64,000 nt of DNA from an uncultured Bacteroidota bacterium (GTDB taxonomy: Bacteria; Bacteroidota; Bacteroidia; Bacteroidales; F082): NCBI GenBank assembly GCA_900542475.1, contig UQNO01000003.1, positions 37,269-101,268 of the forward strand. Direction: 5' to 3'. Shown in pieces: positions 35,439 through 42,068 of the stretch. The translations under genes and the position numbers were made by a program. Under the pieces are notes generated by a model. The model saw nothing but the letters and a program-made list of their open reading frames with translations, was not told the origin of the DNA and did no database searches. How positions within the stretch are numbered: position 1 is the first letter of the stretch; the number at the start of each line of letters is the position of its first letter.

Positions 35439-35658
35439 GTGGACCGCCATTCTCGCATTTGCCACAAGCCAAGCCGACATTTACATTGACAACAATTCCA
35501 CAAACAGTTGCGTTATTACTACCAGAGCAGCCACATCCGGCAACGCAGTTTGCCCCATGACAATTATTTGGTGCTTCTCCTCCGTAAACAACTGCCATGG
35601 CCATGGTATCCTAAGTTTCCTCCGAAAAAAGTTTTAATGATTTTTCCTTTTTCTTCAT
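35431..35658 (-). pseudogene. RiPP precursor peptide with double-glycine leader and an in-frame amber codon
   Basis: Reading from the ATG at 35658 gives MKKKEKSLKLFSEET, then TAG, then in the same frame DTMAMAVVYGG and a 48-residue core with seven Cys (among them a CGC pair), ending at a TAG at 35431. The leader fits radical-SAM RiPP precursors of Bacteroidota, with processing after GG. A downstream ATG (MAMAVV) with GGAGGA 12 bases before it could start a short-leader version. It lies 91 bases before the radical SAM gene. The TAG codon may be inactivating or bypassed; together with the damaged transporter, decay is more likely. Confidence 0.65.
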
Positions 35659-35795
35659 ATTAGAGCCTTCTATTTTTATTATTAAAGATGCAAATCAAAA
35701 AAAGAGGGATTTAAAAATCCACATCCTACAGATGCGCTGTAAAACTACAACATTTTCCGATACGTTCGACAAAATTTTTAAAAAAATATTTTTTG

Positions 35796-35803
35796 TATCT
35801 TTG
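35796..35803 (+). promoter_or_regulatory. -7 box of the OsmC gene promoter
   Basis: TATCTTTG, exact TAnnTTTG match, 22 bases before the ATG at 35826. Confidence 0.7.
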
Positions 35804-35825
35804 CAGAAATTTAAATCATCATATC

Positions 35826-36230
35826 ATGGCAACAATAAAAGGAACTTACAAGGGCAATTTGCGCAACGAGATGACGCATTTGCAGTCAGGAAACACCATA
35901 ATAACTGACGCTCCTGCCGACAACCACGGCAAGGGCGAGGCCTTCTCTCCCACCGACCTGGCATGCGCCGCACTGGCAGGCTGCATGATGACAATCATGG
36001 GAATCACAGCACAGAGCAAAGGTTTCAGCATCGACGGCGCCACCTACGAGGTACAGAAGACCATGGCCGCCGACCCGCGCCGCATCGGACAAATCGACAT
36101 CACCATCACCTTCCCGAAAAACGACTATACCGACGCCCAGAAAGCGATGCTCAAACACGCCGCCGACACCTGCCCGGTTGGGAAATCGCTGCATCCGGAT
36201 GTGAAAGTGAATTTAACAATGAACTTTTAA
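35826..36230 (+). CDS. OsmC/Ohr-family protein
   Basis: 134 residues from the ATG at 35826. Both redox cysteines of the family are present: the first in AALAGCMMT and the second in ADTCPVGKSL. OsmC/Ohr proteins reduce organic hydroperoxides in the cytoplasm. It has its own promoter and is divergent from the RiPP operon. Confidence 0.88.
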   Translation: MATIKGTYKGNLRNEMTHLQSGNTIITDAPADNHGKGEAFSPTDLACAALAGCMMTIMGITAQSKGFSIDGATYEVQKTMAADPRRIGQIDITITFPKNDYTDAQKAMLKHAADTCPVGKSLHPDVKVNLTMNF

Positions 36231-36232
36231 CC

Positions 36233-36354
36233 TGTCATTTCGACCGGAACATTTCTTCTCCGTCATTTCGACCGGAACATTTCTTCTCCGTCATTTCGAC
36301 TGGAACATTTCTTCTCCGTCATTTCGACCGGAGCGAAGCGAAGTGGAGAAATCT
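36233..36354. repeat. Tandem REP-like repeat after the OsmC gene
   Basis: Three 28-base tandem units (36233-36260, 36261-36288, 36289-36316) that begin [T/C]GTCATTTCGAC, then a longer unit with GGAGCGAAGCGAAGTGGAG (36317-36354). The last unit belongs to the dispersed family also seen at 40112, 44160 and 58600-59050. No gene is read from it. Confidence 0.85.
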
Positions 36355-37250
36355 CATAAAATCAACATGATTCTCTCCTTCCCTATTTCCATTTTCGAAA
36401 ACCCGAACATCTTCTTTCCCAAATCTTTTAACGATGCCCCTATGAGGTAAACATCGTCATCGATTATCAGAAACCTATCGTGAGATTTGTTGAAAACCTC
36501 AATGTTTATTGGCTGATACTGTGAATTATGCTTCGTTAATGCCAGTTTCATTTTTTCAGAAAAACGAGCAGTGTAAATCGTTGCCGAGACGCCAGCATTT
36601 CGGTTATCAAGCATAGTTAAAACAGTTTCATCTATGTAATTGTCAATAAGGATTATTGAAGATTTGGCGCGTTTAATCAGGTCGGTGACAAACTTATATG
36701 CATCGAAAATTTGTCCGTCGCAGAAAACGCCTTGCACCGGAGGAAGAGATGATTTTACAAAAAAGTCAACTTTATTTGTCAACTCATTAATTTGATTTTC
36801 ATGTTTTATCAAACGGTTGTCAATTCTTTCCTCAAGATGCATTATCCTGGTATCTATAGCATATCCTTTTAGCAGATAATCTTTCAGAACGGCATTTGCC
36901 CATTTTCGGAATTGTGTGCCACGCTTACTTTTTACACGATATCCAACAGATATAATCACATCGAGATTATAGAACTTCGCTTTTCGTCTTTTTTCATTTC
37001 CGCCCTCATTTTGAACTAGTAAGAAATCCTTACTAGTTGACTCCTCATACAACTCCTCTTCATCATATATATTACCAACATGCATTGTGACATTTTGAGG
37101 TGTCGTATCAAATGGTTTTGCCATTTGAGGTCTAGTAAGCCATACGGTCTCATCAACCAGTTGCACTTCAAGTTGAATGGTATCGTCTTCGCTTTTATAA
37201 ATAACCACGGACTTTTCCGTTGGTTGATAATTTGTTAATTTCTTTTCCAT
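36354..37250 (-). CDS. RhuM-family protein with PLD-like C-terminal half
   Basis: 298 residues. The first ~125 match RhuM-type proteins (VWLTRPQMAKPF, FYNLDVIISVGYRVKSKRGTQFRKWANAVL). Residues ~165-298 look like a phospholipase D-like nuclease fold (AKSSIILIDNYIDETVLTML, SHDRFLIIDDDVYLIGASLKDLGKK), with HDR in place of the usual HxK. RhuM proteins occur in mobile and virulence regions; the function is not settled. A deletion remnant of a related gene lies at 41725-41975. Confidence 0.75.
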   Translation of the reverse strand: MEKKLTNYQPTEKSVVIYKSEDDTIQLEVQLVDETVWLTRPQMAKPFDTTPQNVTMHVGNIYDEEELYEESTSKDFLLVQNEGGNEKRRKAKFYNLDVIISVGYRVKSKRGTQFRKWANAVLKDYLLKGYAIDTRIMHLEERIDNRLIKHENQINELTNKVDFFVKSSLPPVQGVFCDGQIFDAYKFVTDLIKRAKSSIILIDNYIDETVLTMLDNRNAGVSATIYTARFSEKMKLALTKHNSQYQPINIEVFNKSHDRFLIIDDDVYLIGASLKDLGKKMFGFSKMEIGKERIMLIL

Positions 37251-37375
37251 TTTTTAATATCAAGGCCTCCTTTACAGCCTAACGTTAAACAATAAAAATC
37301 CTTTCACATTTCTGTGAACACCCGTCCATTTGATCATTTTGTTTTACGATGCTGATTTGGTTTCAAATCTGGTTG

Positions 37376-37383
37376 CAAAGATA
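37376..37383 (-). promoter_or_regulatory. -7 box of the RhuM gene promoter
   Basis: TATCTTTG on the minus strand, 125 bases upstream of the RhuM ATG. The leader in between has no ORF. Confidence 0.65.
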
Positions 37384-37422
37384 GTTAAAATCAACAAACT
37401 TTTAACACGTCTTTCCCTTATT

Positions 37423-37464
37423 AATAAATCCGGTGAACAAAACCATATATTCACCGGATTTATT
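37423..37464. terminator. 15-bp perfect hairpin upstream of the RhuM promoter
   Basis: AATAAATCCGGTGAA (37423-37437) and TTCACCGGATTTATT (37450-37464) pair perfectly around a 12-base loop. There is no strong T-run, so a terminator or a small structured RNA are both possible. It lies in the 304-base gap between the DUF262 and RhuM genes, which holds no coding sequence. Confidence 0.5.
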
Positions 37465-37484
37465 CGTCAATTATGAGCCAAAAA

Positions 37485-37532
37485 CAATATTACAATATGG
37501 TTTTTATGCAAATTTTCCATATTATAATATTG
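37485..37532 (-). terminator. Terminator of the DUF262-methylase operon
   Basis: CAATATTACAATATGG (37485-37500) and CCATATTATAATATTG (37517-37532) pair at 15 of 16 positions. On the minus strand the stem is followed by TTTTT, 22 bases after the DUF262 stop. Confidence 0.75.
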
Positions 37533-37554
37533 TTTTTGTTAAAACCTCAACAGA

Positions 37555-38646
37555 TTATTTCCCGCTCTTTCTTCTGTTGCACTCCCTGCATAGCATCTGG
37601 CAGTTTTCGGCGACAGTTCGTCCACCATCGCACCACGGCGTAATATGGTCGGCTTCCATCTGATTCAATTCGAAATGACGACAGCAGTCGGCGCATACGC
37701 CTTGCTGACGCTCGTATGCCGACAGTTTCTGTGCATCGGTGAACGCCCTAATGGAGAGATGTTTTTCTTTTCCTGTTAAAAGATATGGATAAATACCTGT
37801 TTTCTTGGTGACGTCGTCATCGAGAATCAGGCGACTCACTTCAGTGTCAATATTCTGATAATCAAAAATTCGATCTTTGTATTGCTTATAGAGAAAGCCC
37901 CAACCGACGCCTTTCATAATCTTCTTGCGCTCCTTGGCAGGGCGGAACGTAGTCTCGACCCATGTTATCACCGACTGAAAAAACTGCCACAACGGCGCAG
38001 CGCCCGGGTCGTGCTGATGGTTCGACATATACACCTCAATGTTTCCGTCTGATATCCAACTGATTGCTGTTTCCAGATATTCCTGACGGATAGCCGAGCC
38101 TGTCAGGTAATCGGCTCCTATCTTGGCAGCCGGGGCGCCGTTTTTGCTGAAATAACGCTTGGCGTCGCTCACCCACGGGCCGGCATAAACAGCGTTACGC
38201 AGTTCTTGTTCCGTAAGTTCCTTTCCGGCGATGTTAATGGTGCGAAACCATTTCAGTTTCTCGCTGTCGGCGCCGCTGCATATATACACCTGAAGCTCGT
38301 AGTTGAGAACCTGCTCCTTCTCGTCGTCTTTGAGATTATGGAAATAGCGGAAATCGAAGGCGAAGTCGCCTGTCACATACTGGCAGATGCTGATGGTGCG
38401 CTGCTGTCCGTCGATAATCTCGAATGTGCCGTCTTCCCTTGTGGCCCAATACATTACGTTAAGCGGGAAGCCCTGTGTAAGCGTGTCGATTACGGCGTTG
38501 CGTTCCTTCTCGCCATACACAAACTCACGCTGGTAAGGCGGTCGCACATCCAGTTTGCCGCTGTATGCGCGCACTCCGTTTTCGTTGTTGTCCTGATAGC
38601 CTTCTGTAAGCTCGCGGACTGTTATTTTATGCAGTTCTATTTCCAT
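37555..38646 (-). CDS. DUF262 (GmrSD-type) and HNH nuclease fusion
   Basis: 363 residues. The N-terminal DUF262/ParB-like NTPase domain has PPYQREFVY and the hallmark DGQQR (79-83). The C-terminus is an HNH nuclease with DH at 333-334, Asn348 and zinc Cys318, Cys321, Cys353 and Cys356. GmrSD-type proteins cut modified or foreign DNA. It lies 11 bases after the EcoRI-type methylase, so it is probably the nuclease partner of a restriction-modification-like pair. Confidence 0.85.
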   Translation of the reverse strand: MEIELHKITVRELTEGYQDNNENGVRAYSGKLDVRPPYQREFVYGEKERNAVIDTLTQGFPLNVMYWATREDGTFEIIDGQQRTISICQYVTGDFAFDFRYFHNLKDDEKEQVLNYELQVYICSGADSEKLKWFRTINIAGKELTEQELRNAVYAGPWVSDAKRYFSKNGAPAAKIGADYLTGSAIRQEYLETAISWISDGNIEVYMSNHQHDPGAAPLWQFFQSVITWVETTFRPAKERKKIMKGVGWGFLYKQYKDRIFDYQNIDTEVSRLILDDDVTKKTGIYPYLLTGKEKHLSIRAFTDAQKLSAYERQQGVCADCCRHFELNQMEADHITPWCDGGRTVAENCQMLCRECNRRKSGK

Positions 38647-38657
38647 GATATGAAGTT

Positions 38658-39719
38658 TTAATATTTCTCAAATTTCTCAGCCGCCATCGGAAGTTCGGCT
38701 TCGGGTTGCCGGTATTGAACAAGTCGGCGACGAATTAGAATACGACTATATACCCTTTTATTATTTAGCACAGCGCAACCTCCTCTGTCTTCTGGATGAG
38801 GTGTATAAGGAACAATTCCATAAAACTTATTCAATCTGCTATTACCAGCACAGATGCCCAATATTTCAAATTGTGCCGGGTTATATTTATCCATAAATGT
38901 TATTGGAACTCCCATAAAGCCAGTATAATCAATTGGAATATCTGAAGTTTTGTCTATATTTATTGCATCATAATTATCATATTTCGGATAATCATCAAGA
39001 TTATACTTTTTAAACAAAATCAAGCTTTCATTTCGTTTCTGTATCTCTAAATTAGTAAACCAATTAACACCAGAAACACGAATCATTCCCTCCCTATGGT
39101 CACCCGCAGTAGCCACATCCTCATATTTGCTGTAAAAATGTCCGGCACCTCCTTTAAAACCATAACCAAGCCATATTTTATTATCTCTTATCAAAGGAAA
39201 GAAATCCTTGTTTGTAATAGCATTTTGATTTCCTATTATAATAAACTTCTTATCGTATCCTATAAGTTGTGCAACATACTCTCTAAACAATGAAAAGGGC
39301 GGATTTGTCACCACAATATCAGCCTCTTTCAACAATTCGATACATTCAGTTGAGCGGAAATCACCATCGCCATTAAAATAATGAATGCCGATTTCTTCTG
39401 GGTCGGGCACCCGATTACCATTTTTATCGCCAAAATACTCAAGCCATATAGCTCTCTCAGAATCGTTTTGACTGAATAAATCTCTGTTTTGGTTCTTATA
39501 ACATGTTGTGATAAGCTTTTTTAAGCCAAGTGCTTCAAAATTGTAGCTGAAATAGTGGAAAAAATTGCTAACACGTGGGTCATCACAATTACAAAGAACA
39601 ACTTTATCCTTGAAATGAGATTTATAGTGTTTCAATTCATTTTCAATGTCCACAAGTTGTGTGTAGAACTCATCTTTTTTGGCTTTACTTGCCGCATGAA
39701 GATTAACGTTGCCTGCCAT
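38658..39719 (-). CDS. EcoRI-family adenine-specific DNA methyltransferase
   Basis: 353 residues. SAM-dependent N6-adenine methylase: the catalytic motif IV is NPPF (139-142), and CNCDDPRVSNFF (43-54) fits the SAM-binding region of EcoRI-type methylases. It would protect host DNA from the nuclease encoded next. The recognition site cannot be read from the sequence and need not be GAATTC. It is preceded by a long structured leader and a hairpin directly at the start codon, so tight control is likely (inference). Confidence 0.85.
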   Translation of the reverse strand: MAGNVNLHAASKAKKDEFYTQLVDIENELKHYKSHFKDKVVLCNCDDPRVSNFFHYFSYNFEALGLKKLITTCYKNQNRDLFSQNDSERAIWLEYFGDKNGNRVPDPEEIGIHYFNGDGDFRSTECIELLKEADIVVTNPPFSLFREYVAQLIGYDKKFIIIGNQNAITNKDFFPLIRDNKIWLGYGFKGGAGHFYSKYEDVATAGDHREGMIRVSGVNWFTNLEIQKRNESLILFKKYNLDDYPKYDNYDAINIDKTSDIPIDYTGFMGVPITFMDKYNPAQFEILGICAGNSRLNKFYGIVPYTPHPEDRGGCAVLNNKRVYSRILIRRRLVQYRQPEAELPMAAEKFEKY

Positions 39720-39723
39720 AATA

Positions 39724-39752
39724 GATTGATAGATTGGGCAATGCTATCAATC
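39724..39752 (-). promoter_or_regulatory. Hairpin next to the methylase start codon
   Basis: GATTGATAG (39724-39732) and CTATCAATC (39744-39752) form a perfect 9-bp stem, and ATTG/CAAT in the loop can extend it. The stem ends five bases before the ATG at 39719, so it could block ribosome loading. Confidence 0.6.
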
Positions 39753-39785
39753 CGCAAACGCAAAAAGAAAAAGGTGCTTTCCTTA

Positions 39786-39963
39786 TTGCGTTACCAAGGC
39801 AACCCTGCAAGGAGACCTTTGACGAAAATAAGTACTCACACCATTGGGTATGAGCATTGCTTATTATACTTCGTCAAAAGTCTGCCCGCATATTGGCAAA
39901 CCTTCACTTATTATTTTCGTGTTTTATCTCCGTTAATCTTGCAGGGTTTTCGGCAAACGCGAA
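39786..39963 (-). ncRNA. Nested structured element in the methylase leader
   Basis: Pairs in plus coordinates: GCGTT (39788-39792) with AACGC (39956-39960); AACCCTGCAAG (39801-39811) with CTTGCAGGGTT (39938-39948), perfect; AGACCTTTGACGAA (39813-39826) with TTCGTCAAAAGTCT (39870-39883), one mismatch, extended by AATAAG/CTTATT; and CTCACACC (39835-39842) with GGTATGAG (39847-39854), one mismatch, loop ATTG. The helices nest and lie between the promoter and the methylase start. It may be a cis-regulatory RNA or a MITE-like insertion. Confidence 0.6.
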
Positions 39964-40044
39964 ATAATAGCTAATGCTTTGTTTTACAATATGTTAAATT
40001 TGTTTTACTTTACTCTTTCTTTTAAAAATTATCGTTTAACCTTG

Positions 40045-40052
40045 CAAAATTA
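40045..40052 (-). promoter_or_regulatory. -7 box of the methylase promoter
   Basis: TAATTTTG on the minus strand, giving a leader of about 320 bases before the methylase ATG. Confidence 0.6.
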
Positions 40053-40111
40053 CAAAGTTTTTGGAACAAAAAGAAAATTTTGGAAACTTTTTTGTTTGTT
40101 AACGTTAGTAG

Positions 40112-40151
40112 AAGATTTCTCCACTCCGCTATCGCTCCGGTCGAAATGACG
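40112..40151. repeat. REP-like repeat, inverted copy
   Basis: GATTTCTCCACT and CCGGTCGAAATGACG are the inverse of the family unit seen at 36317-36354. Confidence 0.75.
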
Positions 40152-40390
40152 TGAAGAATGTTTTTTTTTTACACGATGTTGTTCAAGTCGCTGAAAAGAT
40201 ATACATATTTTTATTCACCAAACCCGGTGGTCACCGTATACGGCCTTATCCTCTGTTTGACCAGATTTGGTGTCAGAAAACCGTTTTTGGCGATTTCGGG
40301 TATGCCAAGAAAAGCAAAAACGCTTATCATTTTATATGTTTCTTAATGCTCTTTTATTCCTATTTCTTTTAATTTTTTGTTTTACTGTCG

Positions 40391-40507
40391 AGGTGCAAAT
40401 ATCCAAATTTTCACTTAAAAGTATTTATTCATAAATCTTTTTTACCAAATTTTTAAAAAACAAAACATCATTGATTTCATTCCGATTTTTGCAATTTCCG
40501 GAATAAA
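40391..40507. repeat. Left copy of a 117-bp direct repeat
   Basis: Matches 41489-41605 at most positions; the last 47 bases (from CAAAACATC to GGAATAAA) are identical. It holds the inverted repeat ATTCCG/CGGAAT, which could end transcription of the cassette. Copies are 1098 bases apart. Confidence 0.85.
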
Positions 40508-40512
40508 ACAAA

Positions 40513-40710
40513 TCACTTATTCATCATCACTTCATCGGCCAAATATCTGTCACCGAAAGTGTAAAGCATTGTTGACGGGTCGCGCATCAACTCATTTGTG
40601 CGGGAGCGATAGAACATATCCAGCGCCTCTTCCGGACTGATGCCAAGGTCTTTCTGTATCAGGCTCACTATCCTGCCTATCTTGTTCCACATCAGCAAAG
40701 AGTTTAACAT
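40513..40710 (-). CDS. Small DUF3791-like protein
   Basis: 65 residues from the ATG at 40710 (MLNSLLMWNKIGRIV), four bases after the DUF3990 stop. ISPEEALDMFYRSRTNELMRDPST resembles DUF3791. Third gene of the cassette. The small helical protein may be an antidote or chaperone for the ART-like protein (inference from gene order). Confidence 0.6.
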   Translation of the reverse strand: MLNSLLMWNKIGRIVSLIQKDLGISPEEALDMFYRSRTNELMRDPSTMLYTFGDRYLADEVMMNK

Positions 40711-40714
40711 GACG

Positions 40715-41197
40715 TTATATTTTATAGGATTCAACAAAACGCAGATACTCATCAACCACTTTCTGATTGCTGATACACAATTGATTATTAGGACTATGCT
40801 CCGACAGATTCTTTAATGCCATCTCCAAAGGCATCATATTTGACATATAAGCTTCAACGGTGTCAATCACCCTGTCGTTGGCGACACCACCTTCAACAAT
40901 ATCAAAACTCTCAACGACATTATCACCCCGACGATTTGCGACAATGAACTTCAGCCACTCTATATCGTAGGATTCAAACTTCTTGTATGAATATTTCGTT
41001 TTTGCTGTTGCGACATCAAATTCATACACATTCACAATGCCTTCGCCAAGACGAATACGTGCCATACGGTTGGCCCACATATCAGCTTGCTGTTGAATGT
41101 CAGTAATATAAAAACCTTTTCCAAAATCAAGACCTTCTCGTCCTCTGTCAACTTCAGGATGTTCAATAATTTCAGTGCCACCATGATAAACTTTCAT
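40715..41197 (-). CDS. DUF3990 protein, ADP-ribosyltransferase-like
   Basis: 160 residues. The start KVYHGGTEIIEHPEV and GLDFGKGFYITDIQQQADMWA resemble DUF3990, a family related in fold to ADP-ribosyltransferases (YHG and FGKGFY as NAD-binding parts). The start overlaps the upstream DUF3791 gene by four bases, so the two are translationally coupled. It could be the toxin of a toxin-antitoxin-like unit. Confidence 0.7.
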   Translation of the reverse strand: MKVYHGGTEIIEHPEVDRGREGLDFGKGFYITDIQQQADMWANRMARIRLGEGIVNVYEFDVATAKTKYSYKKFESYDIEWLKFIVANRRGDNVVESFDIVEGGVANDRVIDTVEAYMSNMMPLEMALKNLSEHSPNNQLCISNQKVVDEYLRFVESYKI

Positions 41198-41475
41198 GCC
41201 TCCACTCCTTTCTTCGCTTCTCGGCGATGCAAAGCCTCAAGCACATCTTCTGTGACTATACGGCGACTTTGTGTGTGCAACGTATCATAACATGGATATA
41301 TCAAATCGGAAAACAAATTAACGGCTTTCATGCGAGCATACATCTCCGAAGCGCTAACACCTTCAGCCTCTGCAGCCGATTCAACACATGATGCAGCAAA
41401 GATATTTCTAAGCTCATCGTCATTTGAAGCCGTAAAACGTTTATCCGACATTTCGTTTGATTTTAAATAATCCAT
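41194..41475 (-). CDS. DUF3791 protein
   Basis: 93 residues from the ATG at 41475 (MDYLKSNEMSDKRFTAS). SASEMYARMKAVNLFSDLIYPCYDTLHTQSRRIVTEDV fits DUF3791, a family often beside DUF3990. The upstream TTG would place the start on top of the promoter. First gene of the cassette. Confidence 0.65.
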   Translation of the reverse strand: MDYLKSNEMSDKRFTASNDDELRNIFAASCVESAAEAEGVSASEMYARMKAVNLFSDLIYPCYDTLHTQSRRIVTEDVLEALHRREAKKGVEA

Positions 41476-41488
41476 TATCTTTTGTTTA

Positions 41489-41605
41489 AGGTGCAAATAT
41501 ACAAATTTTTATTTTAAAGTATTTATTTACAAATCTTTTTTACCAAATTTTCAAAAAGCAAAACATCATTGATTTCATTCCGATTTTTGCAATTTCCGGA
41601 ATAAA
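41489..41605. repeat. Right copy of a 117-bp direct repeat, with the cassette promoter
   Basis: Pairs with 40391-40507. On the minus strand it contains TATATTTG (41494-41501), an exact -7 box, 18 bases before the DUF3791 ATG. The left copy reads GATATTTG at the same place and so is a weaker box. Confidence 0.85.
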
Positions 41606-41634
41606 CTGATTAAAAAAACGATTGAAACGACAAG

Positions 41635-41660
41635 AAATTGTTAAAAATTTTTAACAATTT
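41635..41660. promoter_or_regulatory. 26-bp perfect palindrome upstream of the RhuM remnant
   Basis: Two 13-base arms (AAATTGTTAAAAA and its inverse) meet with no spacer. A -7 box TATTTTTG (41689-41696) with TTG at 41666-41668 follows, so the palindrome may have been an operator. Confidence 0.55.
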
Positions 41661-41724
41661 TTCCCTTGACATACAAGGTTTTATATCGTATTTTTGGAGC
41701 GATGTTTCTAAAAAATTGAAATTT

Positions 41725-41975
41725 ATGGAAAATAACGGTTTATCTAATTATCAGTCATCGGAAAAGTCGAATTGTACAATCTTGATGCCATAATCTCTGT
41801 CGGATACCGCGTCAACACTTCAAGAGGCGTTGAGTTTCGTCAATGGGCCAACAAAATCCTGAAAGATTATATTCTAATCGGAGCTTCTTTGAAAGACTTG
41901 TGTAAAAAGTTGTTTGCGTTTTCAAAACTGAATTTCAACAAAGAAAAGCTTCTGCAACTTATTCAAAGTTCGTGA
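41725..41975 (+). pseudogene. Deletion remnant of a RhuM-family gene
   Basis: The ATG at 41725 opens MENNGLSNYQSSEKS, as in the N-terminus of the intact gene at 37250 (NYQ, EKS). It then jumps out of frame to YNLDAIISVGYRVN and FRQWANKILKDY, and jumps again to LIGASLKDLCKKLFAFSK. So it lacks about residues 16-90 and 120-260 of the intact relative and cannot work. The promoter is still present. Confidence 0.8.
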
Positions 41976-42041
41976 TGATGTGAAAAAGTTAACGGCTAAA
42001 AATCTTTTAACTTTTCTCTTTTAGCTTTTAACTAAAAGTTG

Positions 42042-42049
42042 TATCTTTG
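42042..42049 (+). promoter_or_regulatory. -7 box of the pcrA promoter
   Basis: TATCTTTG, exact match, 19 bases before the GTG start. Confidence 0.7.
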
Positions 42050-42068
42050 CACCGAAAATTTTTGAAAC

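Larger units (their letters stand above)
40053..40512. other. Stretch with no gene upstream of the methylase promoter
   Basis: It holds an inverted copy of the REP-like repeat (40112-40151) and the left 117-bp direct repeat (40391-40507). A 73-codon open frame at 40151 on the plus strand is Phe/Tyr-rich with no recognisable domain and I take it as noise. Confidence 0.5.

Noticed and set aside
35437..35637. 66-codon plus-strand frame antisense to the RiPP precursor
   Set aside because: It is the complement of the precursor and has no promoter; the minus-strand reading gives a leader with GG and Cys-rich core beside the enzyme.
30870..35658. TAG reassigned to an amino acid (Gln or pyrrolysine), to explain the two amber codons in the RiPP locus
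   Set aside because: folC, the outer-membrane barrel gene and prfA itself end in TAG, and prfA (RF1) is present. No pyl genes are seen. Mutation is simpler.
40151..40372. 73-codon frame upstream of the methylase
   Set aside because: Phe/Tyr-rich low-complexity translation and no homology pattern; it begins at the edge of a REP-like copy.
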